Assembly: GCA_028583685.1 (NCBI GenBank)
Contig: JAMXIF010000086.1
Span: 16,232,312-16,296,311, forward strand
DNA: 64,000 nt
Reading direction: 5' to 3'
Origin: Petaurus breviceps papuanus
Lineage: Eukaryota; Chordata; Mammalia; Diprotodontia; Petauridae
Below, piece after piece: positions 34,621 through 47,330 of the stretch. A program made the translations under genes and the position numbers. The notes beneath the pieces are model-generated. The model worked only from the letters and a program-made list of their open reading frames with translations, was not told where the DNA came from and searched no databases. The number at the start of each line of letters is the position of its first letter. Within the stretch, counting starts at the first letter, position 1.

Positions 34621-34939
34621 CCATATGGATTCATTGCCAAAATCTGTTCTCTTCCTTCCCCACCCAACAATGCTGCAAAGACAACTGTTTTCTTTCTTAC
34701 ATTCACGGACTCGTTTCTCCTCCTTTATACCCAGGGGGCTAATCTCAGGATCACGTCTAGGTGATTGCCAGTATCAAGGGAACACTTTGCTCTCCTTAAA
34801 CAGGTCTTCAACTTTCAAACAGCTTCCAGAGAACAGCTGTTCTGTTTTTCAAGGCAGATGTCCCCAGAGTCCAACACACATAGCAAATGGCAAGACCAGG
34901 ACTTAGAGTCACATTTTCTAATTTCCAATCCAGGGCCTT

Positions 34940-35180
34940 ATTCTACTTATTCAGCCATGCCCAACTCTTACTGACCCCATTGCTTGGCAAAGACACTGGA
35001 GTGGCTTGCCATTTCCTTCTCCAGCTCCTTTGACAGATGAGGAAGCTGAGGCAAACAAGGGTTGATTGACTTGCCCAGAATCACACAGCTAATGTGTGAG
35101 GCCAGATTCAAACTCAGGAAGATGAGTCTTCCTAACTGCAGGCCTGGCACTGTATCCACTGTACCACCTACCTGCCTTTC
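34940..35180 (-). mobile_element. MAR1-type CORE-SINE
   Basis: TTGGCAAAGACACTGGAGTG, GAGGAAGCTGAGGCAAACAA and CACTGTACCACCTACCTGCC. Confidence 0.88.
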
Positions 35181-35504
35181 CCTCAGACAATCCTTCAAAT
35201 ACCTGAAGGCAGCTGTCATCCTCCTCCTGTCCCTCCTAAATTTTCTCTTCTCTAGGCTCATTTTCCTATGGCATGAACTCAGTACCCTTCACCATCTTAA
35301 TTATTCTTCTTTGGCTACTCCATAGTTTATCAATGTCTCTACTAAAATATAGTGCTCATAACTGAACACAATATTCTGGCTATATTTTCACGGTGGGGGG
35401 GAGGGAGAAGGGCAGCCTAAGATCTAAGATCACATTAGTTTTGTTCACTACCATAGTATACCACTGACTCAAATTGTTTGCAGTCTATTAAAATCCCATC
35501 TTTT

Positions 35505-35748
35505 TTTTATAACCAGACTTGTTACTTAATTGATTAGGGAGCTCCCAGAGGGGAATTTCCTCTACCGTTCCAGATTGGTTAGTTGCCTGGGTACCAGATT
35601 GAAAGAGATCAGGTGAATGACATTGAGAGATCAAGTGACTTGCCAAGGTCATACTGCCAGTAGTTATTAGAGTCAGGACTTGGACCCAGATATTCCTAGC
35701 TCCAAGTCCAGCTCTCTATCCACTACAATGCCTCTCTCCACATCTTTT
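35505..35748 (-). mobile_element. CORE-SINE with the CATTGGTAGAGG-type tail, reversed
   Basis: GGGGAATTTCCTCTACCGTT, then AAGTGACTTGCCAAGGTCAT and CTCTCTATCCACTACAATGC. Confidence 0.65.
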
Positions 35749-35949
35749 AGATAAACTGCTGTCTTGCCAAGCTTACCCTATCTTATGGAACCATAATATT
35801 TTACACTTACCTTCTTGCAATCTTCAATGTTCTACAAAAATATTTTTAAATTATCCTTTTCTCATCTAACATATAAATTGTCCCTCCCAGCTTTGTGCCA
35901 CCCACAGATTTGATAAACATATCATCTATGCCTATATCCAAATGTAGAA

Positions 35950-36820
35950 ACCAGTCTGATTTCATCTTCTCAAAGTGAGACCAACTATACCTCCTCACAG
36001 CATTCTAGGGGTATTCCTGAGAGGTCACAGGTCTTTTGTCTAAATCTCTCACCTTGATCCCACTTTCTAGTATCTTTCTACAACTGTTAGACAACTGCCA
36101 GTAACTAACTCCTCAGGTCTATTTAATCATTTAACATCAATCAGCTTTTACAAAGGGATGTTTACTTTAAGGATCTCCCAAGAACAGAAATACAAATATT
36201 CCTCACCCTTCAAAAATAATGGGGGCAAGGGGAACATTCTTCTCTGTCTCATTCTCTGGGGAGAGTAGGCTCAGACTTAACCCAGTTTCTTCATATTGTT
36301 GTTCCCATCACTTTCATGTCCAAATGTGGTATTGCTATTGGATGAGTCCCAGTCTCATCTATTGATAGACTGAGTCCTAAAGGTCACTCATCATGACATC
36401 AATATTAGAATGACTGAAAAACCTGACCTGGGCTCCCCTCCCATACTTTCATCTCCAAACTCCTTCAACTAAAACAAAAAAATAAATGCCAGTGCAAAGA
36501 ACTGAGTCTTCTCAAACCACATATTGATCTCTGATGGGGAGGACCCCAGGCTTCTCCTTATACAACAATCTCTCTTCTCTTCTCAGAACACCATCAGTCA
36601 GGAAGAAATCACCCTAAAAGAGTGGCTGTGGTGGATTAGTGCCATGTTAATATACCTCATTACCTATTTACCACATGATTAGCAGATGGGAGTTAGTAAC
36701 AAAATGTCTACACCTGCTGCTCTGAAAGCACATGGGCTTGCATTTTAAGTACTCTGTACATACTCTTAAGATCAGATCTCATTGGCTGGTCCCCTCTCAC
36801 ATTGCATGAATACCCAGTCC
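35950..36820. repeat. Unclassified insertion in the CR1/L3 fossil
   Basis: About 870 bases unlike CR1. A 46-base stretch starting at 36122 is about 78 percent identical to 47710-47755 in the same orientation, so it may be a shared, unnamed repeat. Possibly an old LTR-type fossil; ends unclear. Confidence 0.35.
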
Positions 36821-37435
36821 AATTCTAAACTACAAAGGGCCAAGCACAGAGCCTTGGGGTACTCCCATAGAGGCTTGCTTTCAAGTTCAGAATCCATATA
36901 ATCCTTGTGATGCACATCTCTCCATATTTTTCACAAGAGCATAAGAGATTTTGTGAAATGCATTTTGCTGCAAATCTATGTAAACCATATTTACAGCATT
37001 CACCTCATCTACCAGCCCCTCAACCTGTGCTATCATAGAGGTGGCCTTTGTTTCATTGATGTTCCCAGTAAATTGATTTAATATGTTTTGATGTTTTAAG
37101 ATTTGCAATGTGTCAATTTTTTCAAACAATTTTAGTAGATATGATTGAGATTTCTTGTCTAACTCAAGCACTTTACAACCTCTTGGGGTTTTGACCAAAC
37201 CAGAAAGAGTTATAGTCTATGCCAGCAGAATTATCCTGTATTTGCACAATTCTATTGAAGGGAAGAAAAATAGTCTCTCACTACATGTCTGATTTAGCAT
37301 CAAATAACTTTATTCTGAATGAAAACCATGCTCCTTTCAGCCTAAAGCCTTGTCAGGTCAGAAATGTCTGATTAAATGACAAAACTTGAGTTTAATAAAA
37401 GAAGCAAGTCAGCAAAGGTGGTCAGGAAAAAGCTT

Positions 37436-37890
37436 TGTGTGGTGGAAATGATGGCAGATTTGGCATCAATAGGCCTGGGTTTGAGTTCTTCCTCTGCCAG
37501 AAGGACTTGCCATATGCCCTAGGGTGAGTCCTTTCACCAATACCCCTTCAGGTATCTCCACTACAAAATGAGGAAAGGGGAATAGATGGTCCCTAAGGTT
37601 TCTTTAAGCTATAATGATGACTACTACCACCATCACAATAATAATTACTAGCATTTACACGGAGATTTAAGGTTGGCAAAGCACTCTGCAAATACTATCT
37701 TACTTTGTCCTAATAACAATCCAGAGAGATAGGTGCTATTCTTTTTCCCTTTACAAAGATAAGGAAACTGAGGCAGAGGTTAAGTGACTTGCCTAGGGTC
37801 ACTCCATCAGTAAACAAGGGAGAGAATATTTGAACTCAGATCTTCCTGACTCTGGATCCAGCACTCAATTCATTGTACCACTTGTGATTC
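37436..37890. mobile_element. Two MIR/THER-type SINEs, + then -
   Basis: 37436-37620 (+): GGCCTGGGTTTGAGTTCTTC, CTACAAAATGAGGAAAGGGG. 37640-37890 (-): GAAACTGAGGCAGAGGTTAA, TTGAACTCAGATCTTCCTGA. Confidence 0.75.
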
Positions 37891-37947
37891 TGGTTCATAG
37901 TTGAGAATCAATTTAATAAAAGACTAATAAAGGATAATCTACTTCTT

Positions 37948-38124
37948 TTTCTTTTTTTTTTCCTTTTTGGAGGGGGGAGGTAGTGCAAATGGAGTTAAGT
38001 GACTTGCACAAGGTCACACAGCTAGTTTTTGTGTTAAGTGTCTGAGGCCAGATTTGAACTCAGGTCCTTCTGACTCCAGGCTGGTGCTCTATTCACTGCG
38101 ACACCTACCTATCTGCCCCAACAG
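37948..38124 (-). mobile_element. tRNA-type marsupial SINE
   Basis: T-run tail, GGAGTTAAGTGACTTGCACA, and head at the right. Target duplication TCTACTTCTT at 37938-37947 and 38125-38134. Confidence 0.9.
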
Positions 38125-38380
38125 TCTACTTCTTAGCCTTACATGGCACAGGACCGTGCTAGAGTCAGCTCATACAGTCTCTCATTGACTATTAAATTTT
38201 CAGTGTGGACAATAAATTAGCAAATGCTATGAATCAGGACTTAAATAATTGCTTTTCTTGTTTATCTAGACAGAAAGTGATAGAGAAAATGTTAATACAG
38301 ATTAGATTTTTAAGTTTGTATGTAATTTTTTTTTCCTGGAAAGCTGGTTATTAAACATTTACCAACACATCCCTACTTAT

Positions 38381-38600
38381 GGGTGCTGCAGTGGATAGAG
38401 AAATGAGCTTGGAATCAAGAAAACTCATTTTCCTAAATTCAAATCCAACCTCAGACACATATTAGCTGTGTGATCCTAGGCAAATCACTTAATCCTGTTT
38501 GCTTCAGTTTCCTCATCTGTAAAATGAGCTGGAGAAAGAAATGGCAAACCACTCCAGTATCTTTGCCAAGGACACGTCGAATGACAACCATCCTGCTTAT
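38381..38600 (+). mobile_element. MAR1-type CORE-SINE
   Basis: GTGCTGCAGTGGATAGAGAA to CTTTGCCAAGGACACGTCGA. Confidence 0.88.
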
Positions 38601-38639
38601 AGACCTAACTTTTAGCACACATTACAGCCTCTACTGATA

Positions 38640-39045
38640 TTTTTGGGGGGCTGGGGGGAATATGCATTCTTATAATTTCCTCCAGTATTTACTTTTCTGA
38701 AGGGAGACAGGGCCATAAATTAGAGACACAATGAAGGTAGAAACCATAGGACTTGACAATTGATTAGATGTGGTGGTGAGACAGGTGAGGAGTTGAGGAT
38801 GATCATGCCTAGGTTGCTGGCTTGGGTGACTGGAAAAATAGTAGTATCCTCAATAGTATTAGGAAAGTTAGGAAAGGGGGAGCTTTTGTGGGGAAAGATA
38901 AGGAGATCAGATTTGGATCTGTTAACTTCCCAATGTTTGTGGGACATACATTTTGAAATATTGAATAAGCAGTTAGAGATGTGAGACTGGAGGTCGGGAG
39001 AGAAGTTAGAGGTAGACAAGTGGATCAGAGAGGGCTAGAAATGAC
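38640..39045 (-). mobile_element. L2-clade LINE fragment
   Basis: The antisense frame 39019-38720 reads NRSKSDLLIFPHKSSPFPNF and TIFPVTQASNLGMIILNSS, the typical segment after the YADD box of L2 reverse transcriptases. Confidence 0.8.
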
Positions 39046-39139
39046 CACAGAGGTCTGTCTTATTGCCACTCTTCTGCAAATCTTCAGCCCCGGATGACTC
39101 CCACAATCTACCTCCTCTGCTGCTATTGCCAACAGGCTG

Positions 39140-39872
39140 CTGAACAAAGCTGGTCCCACGGATCTGCTGACTAGTTAGTACATTACAAATTTATGTTATT
39201 CAACCTCAACCAAACTCTCAGGTCGGCAAGGAGATCCTTTTATTCCTTCCTAATTTATTTGCTACTTTACTTCCCTCTGATAAGACAGGTAACACTAGCA
39301 CACAGGAAGGCTGTTAGCATAGGTTCACTCTCCATCTGGTCAGACAGGAAAGATAGGAAGACAGCTTCAGAGGGGTTAATAAGCTTACTTTATTCGAGAC
39401 TAGTCTTTTCACAAGAGGGTTGCTGATAATGGGAGCACCAACTCTTACAACATTCCCAATTCCTAAAAAGGCCTTCAAGAAGCAGGGGGTGGGGTGGGTG
39501 GGAAACTACCTCTATGTCTCAATGAAGTCAATCAAGACAGGCACAGCTTCTGCACTCCCTTAAATCACCACTCCCCTACATGGCTGCCCAATGGGGGCCA
39601 GTTGAGGCAAACAAAGATTCTCCCCCAAACTTTGATGGGGGCCAATCAAGGCACACACAACATTCTAGCTTTTGCATTCAACCCTAAGGGTTCCATACTC
39701 ACTGACCAATGCTCACCTGCTTTATAGGGCAACAGACAAAGAAGGCATATTGCCAGCAATAGCCTCACAAGTTTACATTATCTTAGCATTTTATCTCACT
39801 GCACAGTCTCAGTAGATATTTACAATTTAAGCACAAATGTTTATATTATTTATCATCATATAATGCTGCACA
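39140..39872 (-). mobile_element. LTR-like fossil block
   Basis: The antisense strand has a TATA-like CCCTATAAAGC (near 39725) and, about 330 bases later, GAATAAAGTAAGC (near 39390), in the order seen in LTRs. The outer ends are uncertain and no internal region is recognised. Old, unclassified. Confidence 0.35.
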
Positions 39873-40089
39873 CACACGGTGGAGAGGTTTACAAGTCATG
39901 AGCCTAGGAAATAGAGATTGCTATGGCCGTGGATGCTGGGAAACTAAACTCTAAGAAAGAATAACAGAAAGCTACCTTACCTACACCAAAATCCTCCTTA
40001 CTTACACTTCTCTTCCCTCTTCAAGCCCTGTCATACTTCTTTCTTCTCTCTCTCCACCCCCTGCCTTCAGGTGAAGATCATGCCTCTTA

Positions 40090-41300
40090 TTTTACTGAAA
40101 AAAATTGAGGACATTCAAGTTGACTTCCTTCTCCCCTTCTATTCATCTCAAAACCCTTGACTAAATCTTATTCTTTCTTCCTTCTACCAGTCTCTGACAA
40201 AGAAGTGGTCCTTTTCCTCACCTACTATCAACTCCTCTACTTGAACCTTTAATCCTATCCCCTCCCACCTTCGCCAGAAGAAGATATCCTCACTTATCTG
40301 CCCTTCTAATCTTCAACCTCTCCCTATCAACTGATGCCTTCCAACATTTTCAAGTCTTCCACTTCCCGATAAGACTCTTAATGGCCAAATCTTATGGTCT
40401 TCCTCCAGTTATAATCTTTCACAAACTATCTGATACATTTGGCACTGCCGACACCATCATCTTTGCCTGAATATTCCCTTCTACTTGGGTGTTCATGATT
40501 ATGCTTCCTGTCACACAAGTTGGACTATATTATCTCCTACTCAGTAAATTATGTTGTTCAGTCATGTCCAACTCTTCATCACCCTGTGGACCATTGACCA
40601 TGACTATTGACCATGACCCTGGTTGACCAATACTGTTCATGAGGTTTTCTTGGCAATGATAATGAAGTTGTTTGCCACTTCCTTTTCCAGTGCTAAACAA
40701 AGGTTAAATGACTTGTCCAGGGTCACACAGCTAGTAAGTGTCTGCGGTCATATTTGAACTCAGGTCTTTCTGACTCCAGTCCCAATGCTCTACCCACTGA
40801 GCTCTCTAGTTGCCTCTAATATCAATCAAGTCTAATGACTCCCTATTATATCTAAGATCAAACACAATGTCTTCTGACATTTAAAGCCCTCACTTCCATC
40901 TTCCCACTCTTCTTATTTTTAGCCCTCCTATGCATAGTCTACACTCGAGAGACATTGACCTTTTTCCTGCTTCTCACTTGCCTTTTCACCATATTTCCCA
41001 AACCTGGCATGCTCTCCTGACTCACCTCTGCCTTCTGATGATCCTGGCTATCTTCAGCTCAGATCCTACTTACTGAAAGGGAACTTTCCTGGTTCATCTT
41101 GGCTCCCCTGCACTGCTGGTGCTTTTCCTCCTCTCAGAGGCTCTCTGTGTCTTGTCTGTAGATAATTATTTGTATGTTGTTTTCTCCCATTAAAATGTGA
41201 GCTCCTTAAAGGCAGGAACTGTGTTTGTGCCTTTCATTATATCTCCAGTGTTTATACAGTACCTAGTACAAAGTAGGTGCTTAATAAATGATTGCTGATT
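40090..41300 (+). mobile_element. L2 LINE fossil split by a MAR1
   Basis: Reverse transcriptase part (TTAATGGCCAAATCTTATGG near 40379), then after the SINE the 3' end (TTAAAATGTGAGCTCCTTAA, GGTGCTTAATAAATGATTGC). A further L2 scrap lies at 41300-41370. Confidence 0.8.
40553..40818 (-). mobile_element. MAR1-type CORE-SINE
   Basis: TTGTTCAGTCATGTCCAACT to CTACCCACTGAGCTCTCTAG. It holds a small duplication (GACCATTGACCATGAC) near 40590. Confidence 0.88.
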
Positions 41301-41447
41301 GTGTGGATAATGGCCACTCTTTCTCAATCTCCTTTGCTGGTTCATCATCCATGTCACACTTTCTAAGTCATTTTTTTGTTAAAATGCCAGGCACTGCTGA
41401 AAAATAATGCATGTTCCCTCCTATTCTATTTCTATTCTATTCTATCA

Positions 41448-41700
41448 GAGGCAGCTAGGTGGTCCTGTGAATATACTAATGGACTTGGTCTAAAGACCTG
41501 AGTTCACATATTACTTCAGACACTTACTAGCTGTGTGACCCTGGGAAAGACATTTAACTTCATTTAGACTTGATTTCCTAGCAACTACCTCCCAGGGTAG
41601 TTGAGAATCAAGTAAGACAATATTTGTAAAGCAGTCAGCACAATGGCTGGAACATAGTAGGTACTTAAAAATACTTATTTCCTTCCTCTCTTCTTTCCTT
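41448..41700 (+). mobile_element. MIR/THER-type SINE
   Basis: GAGGCAGCTAGGTGGTCCTG, AGCTGTGTGACCCTGGG and GGAACATAGTAGGTACTTA. Confidence 0.8.
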
Positions 41701-41764
41701 CCTACTGATTCCCATTTAGTAACTGCCTCATATATAATTCAGTAATCTCTCATATATAACTTTT

Positions 41765-42295
41765 CTTTTTTTTCAAATTTATTAACTTCTGATTTACATC
41801 ATTCATTTCTGCCTGATTTTGAGTTACAAATTTTCTCCCCGTTTTTCCCCTACCCACCACCCCAAAATAGCAGTCCTACAGGATATCCTCTCCTCCAATC
41901 TGCTCTCTCCCAGATCTTCTCCCATACCCCTTTCAACTTTTCCAGTAGGGCATGGTGGATCTCTATGCCCTTGTGCCTGTATATCTTCTTTCCCAATTAC
42001 ATGTAAGATAGTATTAATAATCGTATATATGTATATATAATTCTAAACATTTGATTTTAAAACTTTGAATTCCAGATTCATTCCCTTCCTCCCTTGTCAC
42101 CCACCCTTACTGGGAAGATAAGCAGTTCAGTATAGGTTGTACATGTGTAGCTAATGCAAAACATTAACATAGTGGATATATTGTAAAAGACTGACTATAT
42201 TTCCCTCCCTTCTATCCCACCTCCCTCTTGTTCTATTCTCTTCTTTGATACCATCCCTTTTCAAAAGTGGGTGCTTCCAACTTCCTTCCACCCCT
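41765..42295 (-). mobile_element. L1 3'-end sequences, probably two pieces
   Basis: 41765-42040 resembles the L1 tail, and 42046-42295 contains GGGAAGATAAGCAGTTCAGT and GTACATGTGTAGCTAATGCA. Confidence 0.65.
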
Positions 42296-42394
42296 CATAT
42301 ATAACTTTTCTAAAATGCTCTTCAGATCTTAAACTTTTCTTTGTCTGATTTTTAAAATTTAGATAAGAAAGGGCATATTAGGCTCTTAATAAAT

Positions 42395-42730
42395 ATTTTT
42401 TGATTGATAGAGCTCTGGAAAAAGCAGCGATATTTTTTAGTGGAAAAGCATTATATTTGGAGTCAGAAGACTTAGGTGTAAGTCTGACTCAAAAATTTAT
42501 TCATCATATAGTCATGGGCAGGACAGTTAAACTTTCTGACTTTCAGTATGCCTTGATGCAAAATGAGGATAATAATCCTACTCCCCAGGGTTATCATAAG
42601 GAAAGCAATTTTTTAAAAAGCACATAGGTTACTCTGTAAATGTGCACTATTTCGTATAAATCGAAAGATGAGAAAAGGGGTTTGATTATATGATCTCTAA
42701 GGTTCCCCCCCTCTTTAAATCTGTGATAAC
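42395..42730 (+). mobile_element. MIR-type SINE
   Basis: TTTGGAGTCAGAAGACTTAG, then GATCTCTAAGGTTCCCCCCC at the 3' end. Confidence 0.7.
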
Positions 42731-42739
42731 TGTGATTCT

Positions 42740-43237
42740 GATCTTTAAAAAGGAAAAAAAAACAAAAAAAGATATGACCCCTCCCAAAATTATTTACAAT
42801 CTAAAAAAAAATTAGTATCTGTATGGAGAATACTCCACAAAAGGGACCATATAAAAGGGAACCACATCTTTCTTCTAAAAGAAATCCATAAGAGAGACAA
42901 ACAAGACAGGATAATTTGATTTTTAAGAATGCATTTAATTTACTAATCTAAGGAGCTTGTTTTTAGTAACTATAGATGACTTCACTGAGATTTCCTTTTT
43001 TCAAGAGCCAAAAATTTACTCTGCTTTAAAATCAGGATTATTCTAGAATGAAGATGGAGGGTCTGAGAAGCAGTTACTTAGAGTTTATAGTCAACTATGC
43101 TTTCCTGCATGGTGAAATAAAGGCTAGAGTCACTATGTGTTGCTACCTTGAGCACTCACGTAGGAGCTGAGGACCCTTTTACCTACATCTGAGGAGTTCT
43201 GTATGAGCTAATTTCCCAGTTAGCCCAATCAGAAAAT
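42740..43237. other. Nothing recognised
   Basis: AT-rich, no repeat or gene identified. Confidence 0.45.
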
Positions 43238-43480
43238 CCTGAAAAGCAACATGGCGGAGTGGAAAGAGCTCTGGACTCAGAGTCAAAAGACCTCGATTTG
43301 AGTCTTAGCACCATTCCTGTCCCTGACTAGCTGGCACCTTTAACTTCTCTGAATCTTTTTCTTCATCTGTCAAATGGATATGCTAATACTTATGCTACAG
43401 CTAGGTTACAATCAATTTGAATAATGAATCCTATGAAGTGGCCACATGTATCCCAATGTGAACCATTCAAAGTATAATTA
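43238..43480 (+). mobile_element. MIR-type SINE
   Basis: AACATGGCGGAGTGGAAAGA, CTTCATCTGTCAAATGGATA. It is followed by an AT-rich simple repeat to 43560. Confidence 0.7.
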
Positions 43481-43867
43481 ATAATATATTACATATTACA
43501 ATATACATAATATAATTACAATGTATAATTATATGTAATGTATAATTATGTAAATATGGTCATTGGTTCCAGCCCAGTGGAAATATGCAGGGCAAGTTCA
43601 AATGATGCAACCACCTAAGGTATTGTTATTCACACTGATCAGGACCAAATCATGATGAATTTACAGGCTTATTGTAAGGACGAAAAGAAATCATATATGA
43701 AAATGTGCTTTCTAACTGGAAAGCACTGCAGCTTAGAAAATGAGAAAAGGTAAGCAAAGAGAAAAATGAAGATGTATAAATCAAGTCAAGTTTGGCAGCC
43801 ACCAAACTAACAAGAAGTAAACAGTGCCTTTTACAAAACCAAAATATTTACCAAAACATTTCTTTCC

Positions 43868-44108
43868 AGGGCAGCTAGGAGGCACAGTAGATAGAAAACC
43901 AGCCCTGGAGTCAGGAAGTCTCATCTTCCTGAGCTCAAATCCAACCTCAGACACTTACTAGCTGAGTGACCCTGGGCAAGTCCCTCAACCCCGTTTTTCT
44001 CATCTGTTAAATGAACTAGAAAAGGAAATGGCAAATAACTGCAGTTTCTTTGCTAAGAAAACCCTAGATGGAGTCATGAAGAGTCAGACGTGACCTCATA
44101 ACAACAAA
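43868..44108 (+). mobile_element. MAR1-type CORE-SINE
   Basis: GGGCAGCTAGGAGGCACAGT to GACCTCATAACAACAAAAG. Confidence 0.9.
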
Positions 44109-46185
44109 AGTGGAAAGGACATCAAATCTGTCTGTTCCCACATCTTCTTTATTTCAAGATTTATCTATTTTACTAGAAAAAGCCAGAATCAGGGGAATGA
44201 GGAAAGAAGGGAAAAAAGAAATCTTTGACATTTATGCCTCATTTCAATCTTTTTATGGTTCTTGTCAACCTGTATGGTATCTGAGAAACAAAGTAGTTTA
44301 CCATAATACATGACACTCACTATTCACTGAAAGCATCCTGTGAATGGTATGACTGGTATATAACAGCAAAGTGATAAGACATGAGCTATGATACTGACAA
44401 ATGAATGCATAACAGAATATAAACACAGGTCCTGTTTAGCCCTGGTCTGCATACTCACCTTCAAGAAGTCTTTCACCTTGAAGCCTAGTGATACTAGGAA
44501 CAGATGTTTTCATTTATTTAAGATAATTCACTTCATTAATTTTTAGCATATGGCTTATCATATTGCCAAAGAGCAGGTGACAATGTGGAATTGACGTGAT
44601 TACTGATTTGACACTTCATTGAGATTAATCTGACCTTTCTCCGTACAGAGGTCCTTATAGACAGGGATAAGGTAAGATTGTACATGGGGACATGTGCAGC
44701 ATCTGGCATTCCACTCTGTCACTCTCATGATTGAAAACTACTTTCCCTTTCAGATTACTCTCCCTGTCTCCACCATTCCCTGCCTTCCTCTCCCCAAAGG
44801 TGATAGAAGGATAATGAATAGCAGTAATTATTATAGTAAATATGAATCCAGTCAGTGTTTTGCTGTTTAATGTCAATATCACCTTTTCCAAATCCCTGCT
44901 ATAGCAATCTACTAGTTTCCGAGTTTGGTTGCCACCTTTGATGCTGGGAGGTTATCTCTCCAAGACCATGGCCAGGAATTCTAGTTCTCTTTGCTTTTTG
45001 TAAGAAGGTCAGTACCTGGCTCACAGTATTCCTCTTCACTCCAACCCTTGCCTTCATACTTGGGGACTCCAATATTCATGTCAATGTCCCCTTAAACAAA
45101 AACTTAGGCCACCAGACAATGCCCATGGGTGGACAGAGAACTCCAATGTATCTTTTACATAATCTCTGAGAACTATGGAGATTATGACTGTTTGAAAAGA
45201 TTTTTTTTTCTCTTCTCTCAACCAAAAAGAGCTAAAAATCTTGTGAGGGGTGAGAATGGAACAATATACTAGGGGGCAAGCAGAATCATATATGAAAGAG
45301 TCACCACCATCAGATATTGTATGTGAGAGCTGGCCACCTCACAACACTCTGGCCATAGTTGTTGCTGCTGCTGTAACCATGAACTTGAGTGAGAGAGAGA
45401 TTTATAGATGGTAGCTTTTCCTTGTATGCTGTGAACCATAATGTTGACGCTCCTACCTTCATCTAATGCTTCATACTGCCTATCTCACTGTCTATTTTCC
45501 AATTCATATTTCTTTTGAATAGTTTGTTCTCTTTCTATATTGGTCATGTTCTCAAAAAAGAAGCTGCTCTTTGTAAGAAATAGTTCTCTATTTGTGGGTG
45601 TGTCTTTGTGTATTTTAAAAAGAAATGGCAGAGCAAAAGGCTATGGTTGATATGAAAAACACACAGAAAAGATATTTTCTTTTCAAATCCCTGGGATGTG
45701 CCCAGTTAGACACTTGACACAAACCAAAGAGATATTGCTGGAAAGCAGTATTCTAACTTCACCAAAAAAGAAGAGGAAAGGAAAAGTCATATGAATCTAG
45801 ACCTCTTGGATTTCCATGGGTACAACTGAGCTAAGTGAGTGAAATTGAGTGGCATCAAGTAAAATTATGCTTAGTAAATAAGAAGCAGGAGACACTTCCC
45901 TTAGAGATGAGTGCCTTAGATGCTCCACTTCTTTTTTTGTTCCTATCCACCTATTGGAGAATTTCATCTTTCTCCCCACCCCTCCTCCAAAGGATAGAGT
46001 GGAGGGAGGTACAGTCATATCTATGGGACACTTGATGGGAGTAGTTGTGAAAGAGTTGCTCCAAAGGAAAATGGTACTTGTTCTGAGCATGGAAAGAAAC
46101 CAAAGATTCAAAGAGGTACAGGAGTAGAGGGAGTTCCTTCCAGTCATGGGGTAAAGTCTATGCAATTCTACAGCCATCATATCTT
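44109..46185. other. Two-kilobase stretch with no recognised repeat or gene
   Basis: An open antisense frame of 127 codons (46180-45797) has no motif, signal peptide or homology I recognise and lacks coding-like composition. Confidence 0.45.
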
Positions 46186-47100
46186 TTGCTTCTGTCCCTT
46201 CTCTATTCCCACTGATTTAGAATGTAAGCTCTTTGAGGATAGAGACTGTCTTTTGCCTCTTTTGTATCCCCAGTGTTTAGCACAATGCCTAACATGTAAT
46301 TGTAGGCACTTAATAAAAGTTTATGGGCAACTGGGTGACACAGTGGATAGAACGCTAGACTTGGAATCAGGAAGATTCATTTGTATGAGTTAGAATGTGG
46401 CTTCAGACACTTACTAGCTGTGTGACCCTGGGCAAGTCACTTGACCCTGTTTGGTCAGTTTTCTCATCTGCAAAATGAGCCAAAGGAAATGGGAAACCCC
46501 TTCAGTATCTTTGCTGAGAAAACCCCAAATGGGGTCACAAAGACTCAGACACAACTGAAATGACTGAACAATAACAGAATAAATATTTATTGATCTACTT
46601 CCCTAGCATATTTTCTCATCACCACCTCATGAACCACCATCATAACCTACTAAAATGTCTTCTTGCTTTCATTCCCCTGGCATTGAAAACCCTGCATAAT
46701 TTGTTTTCTGCTTACCTTTGCAGGCTCATCACACATCTCTCCCCTTCACACACTCTGCACTTCAGTCAAACTATACTACTTGTTACTCTTCCTACACAAC
46801 TGTCTATCTCCCATCTCTGTGACTCTGCATAGGCTATTTTCTGTATGTGGAAGGCATTGTCCTATCCCCTGTATTTCTTGGGATCCCTTAACTTCCTTCA
46901 AAACTCAACTCAGTTCCTAGAACCCTGAAATTACTTTGTAGGGACTGTATTTGATTATATAGGTACATGTTTGCCATAAGAGAATGTATACTCCTTTAGT
47001 ACAGGGAATGTTTTGCTTTATCTTTGACTCTTCAGTATTTAGCACAGTCCCTACCACCTACTAGGCATTTAATAAGTGCTTGTTGGTTTCTTGATTGAAG
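46186..47100 (+). mobile_element. Two L2 3' ends in a row, the first followed by a MAR1
   Basis: 46186-46320: GAATGTAAGCTCTTTGAGGA, CCCCAGTGTTTAGCACAATG. 46590-47100: CTTGCTTTCATTCCCCTGG to CATTTAATAAGTGCTTGTTG. Confidence 0.75.
46322..46575 (+). mobile_element. MAR1-type CORE-SINE
   Basis: GGGCAACTGGGTGACACAGT to GACTGAACAATAACAGAAT. Confidence 0.9.
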
Positions 47101-47104
47101 AAGG

Positions 47105-47330
47105 ATCTCTTCTACAACATTCCTAACAAGTGGTCACCTAGTCTTTGATAGAAGAACTCTAAGATGGGGTAATCCATCACCTCCTATGTTATTCCATTCC
47201 ATTTTTAGATAGCTCTCATTGGTAGGAAGTTTTTCCTTACATGGAGTCTCACTGTTCTCATTTCTGTCCTGGGGTCAAAAGGGAATAAGACTAATAAGTC
47301 CAATCCCTCTTCCATACTTTACTGAGTGTT
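47105..47330 (-). mobile_element. CR1/L3 fragment
   Basis: TCCATTTTTAGATAGCTCTC, GGTAGGAAGTTTTTCCTTAC. Confidence 0.75.

Larger units (their letters stand above)
35181..37205 (-). mobile_element. CR1/L3 LINE fossil with insertions
   Basis: Antisense CR1/L3 throughout: ATAACTGAACACAATATTCT (35350), CCCTCCCAGCTTTGTGCCAC (35882) and GGGCCAAGCACAGAGCCTTG (36838). The frame 37198-36887 reads VEGLVDEVNAVNMVYIDLQQ then NAFHKISYALVKNM, matching the VDVVYLDF-KAFD region of CR1/L2 reverse transcriptases but lacking the active-site D-F-K-A-F-D spelling. A CORE-SINE (35505-35748) and an unclassified block (about 35950-36820) interrupt it. Confidence 0.75.

Noticed and set aside
45797-46180. 127-codon open antisense frame
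   Set aside because: No start context, motif, signal peptide or homologue recognised. It sits in AT-rich intergenic DNA and looks like a chance frame.
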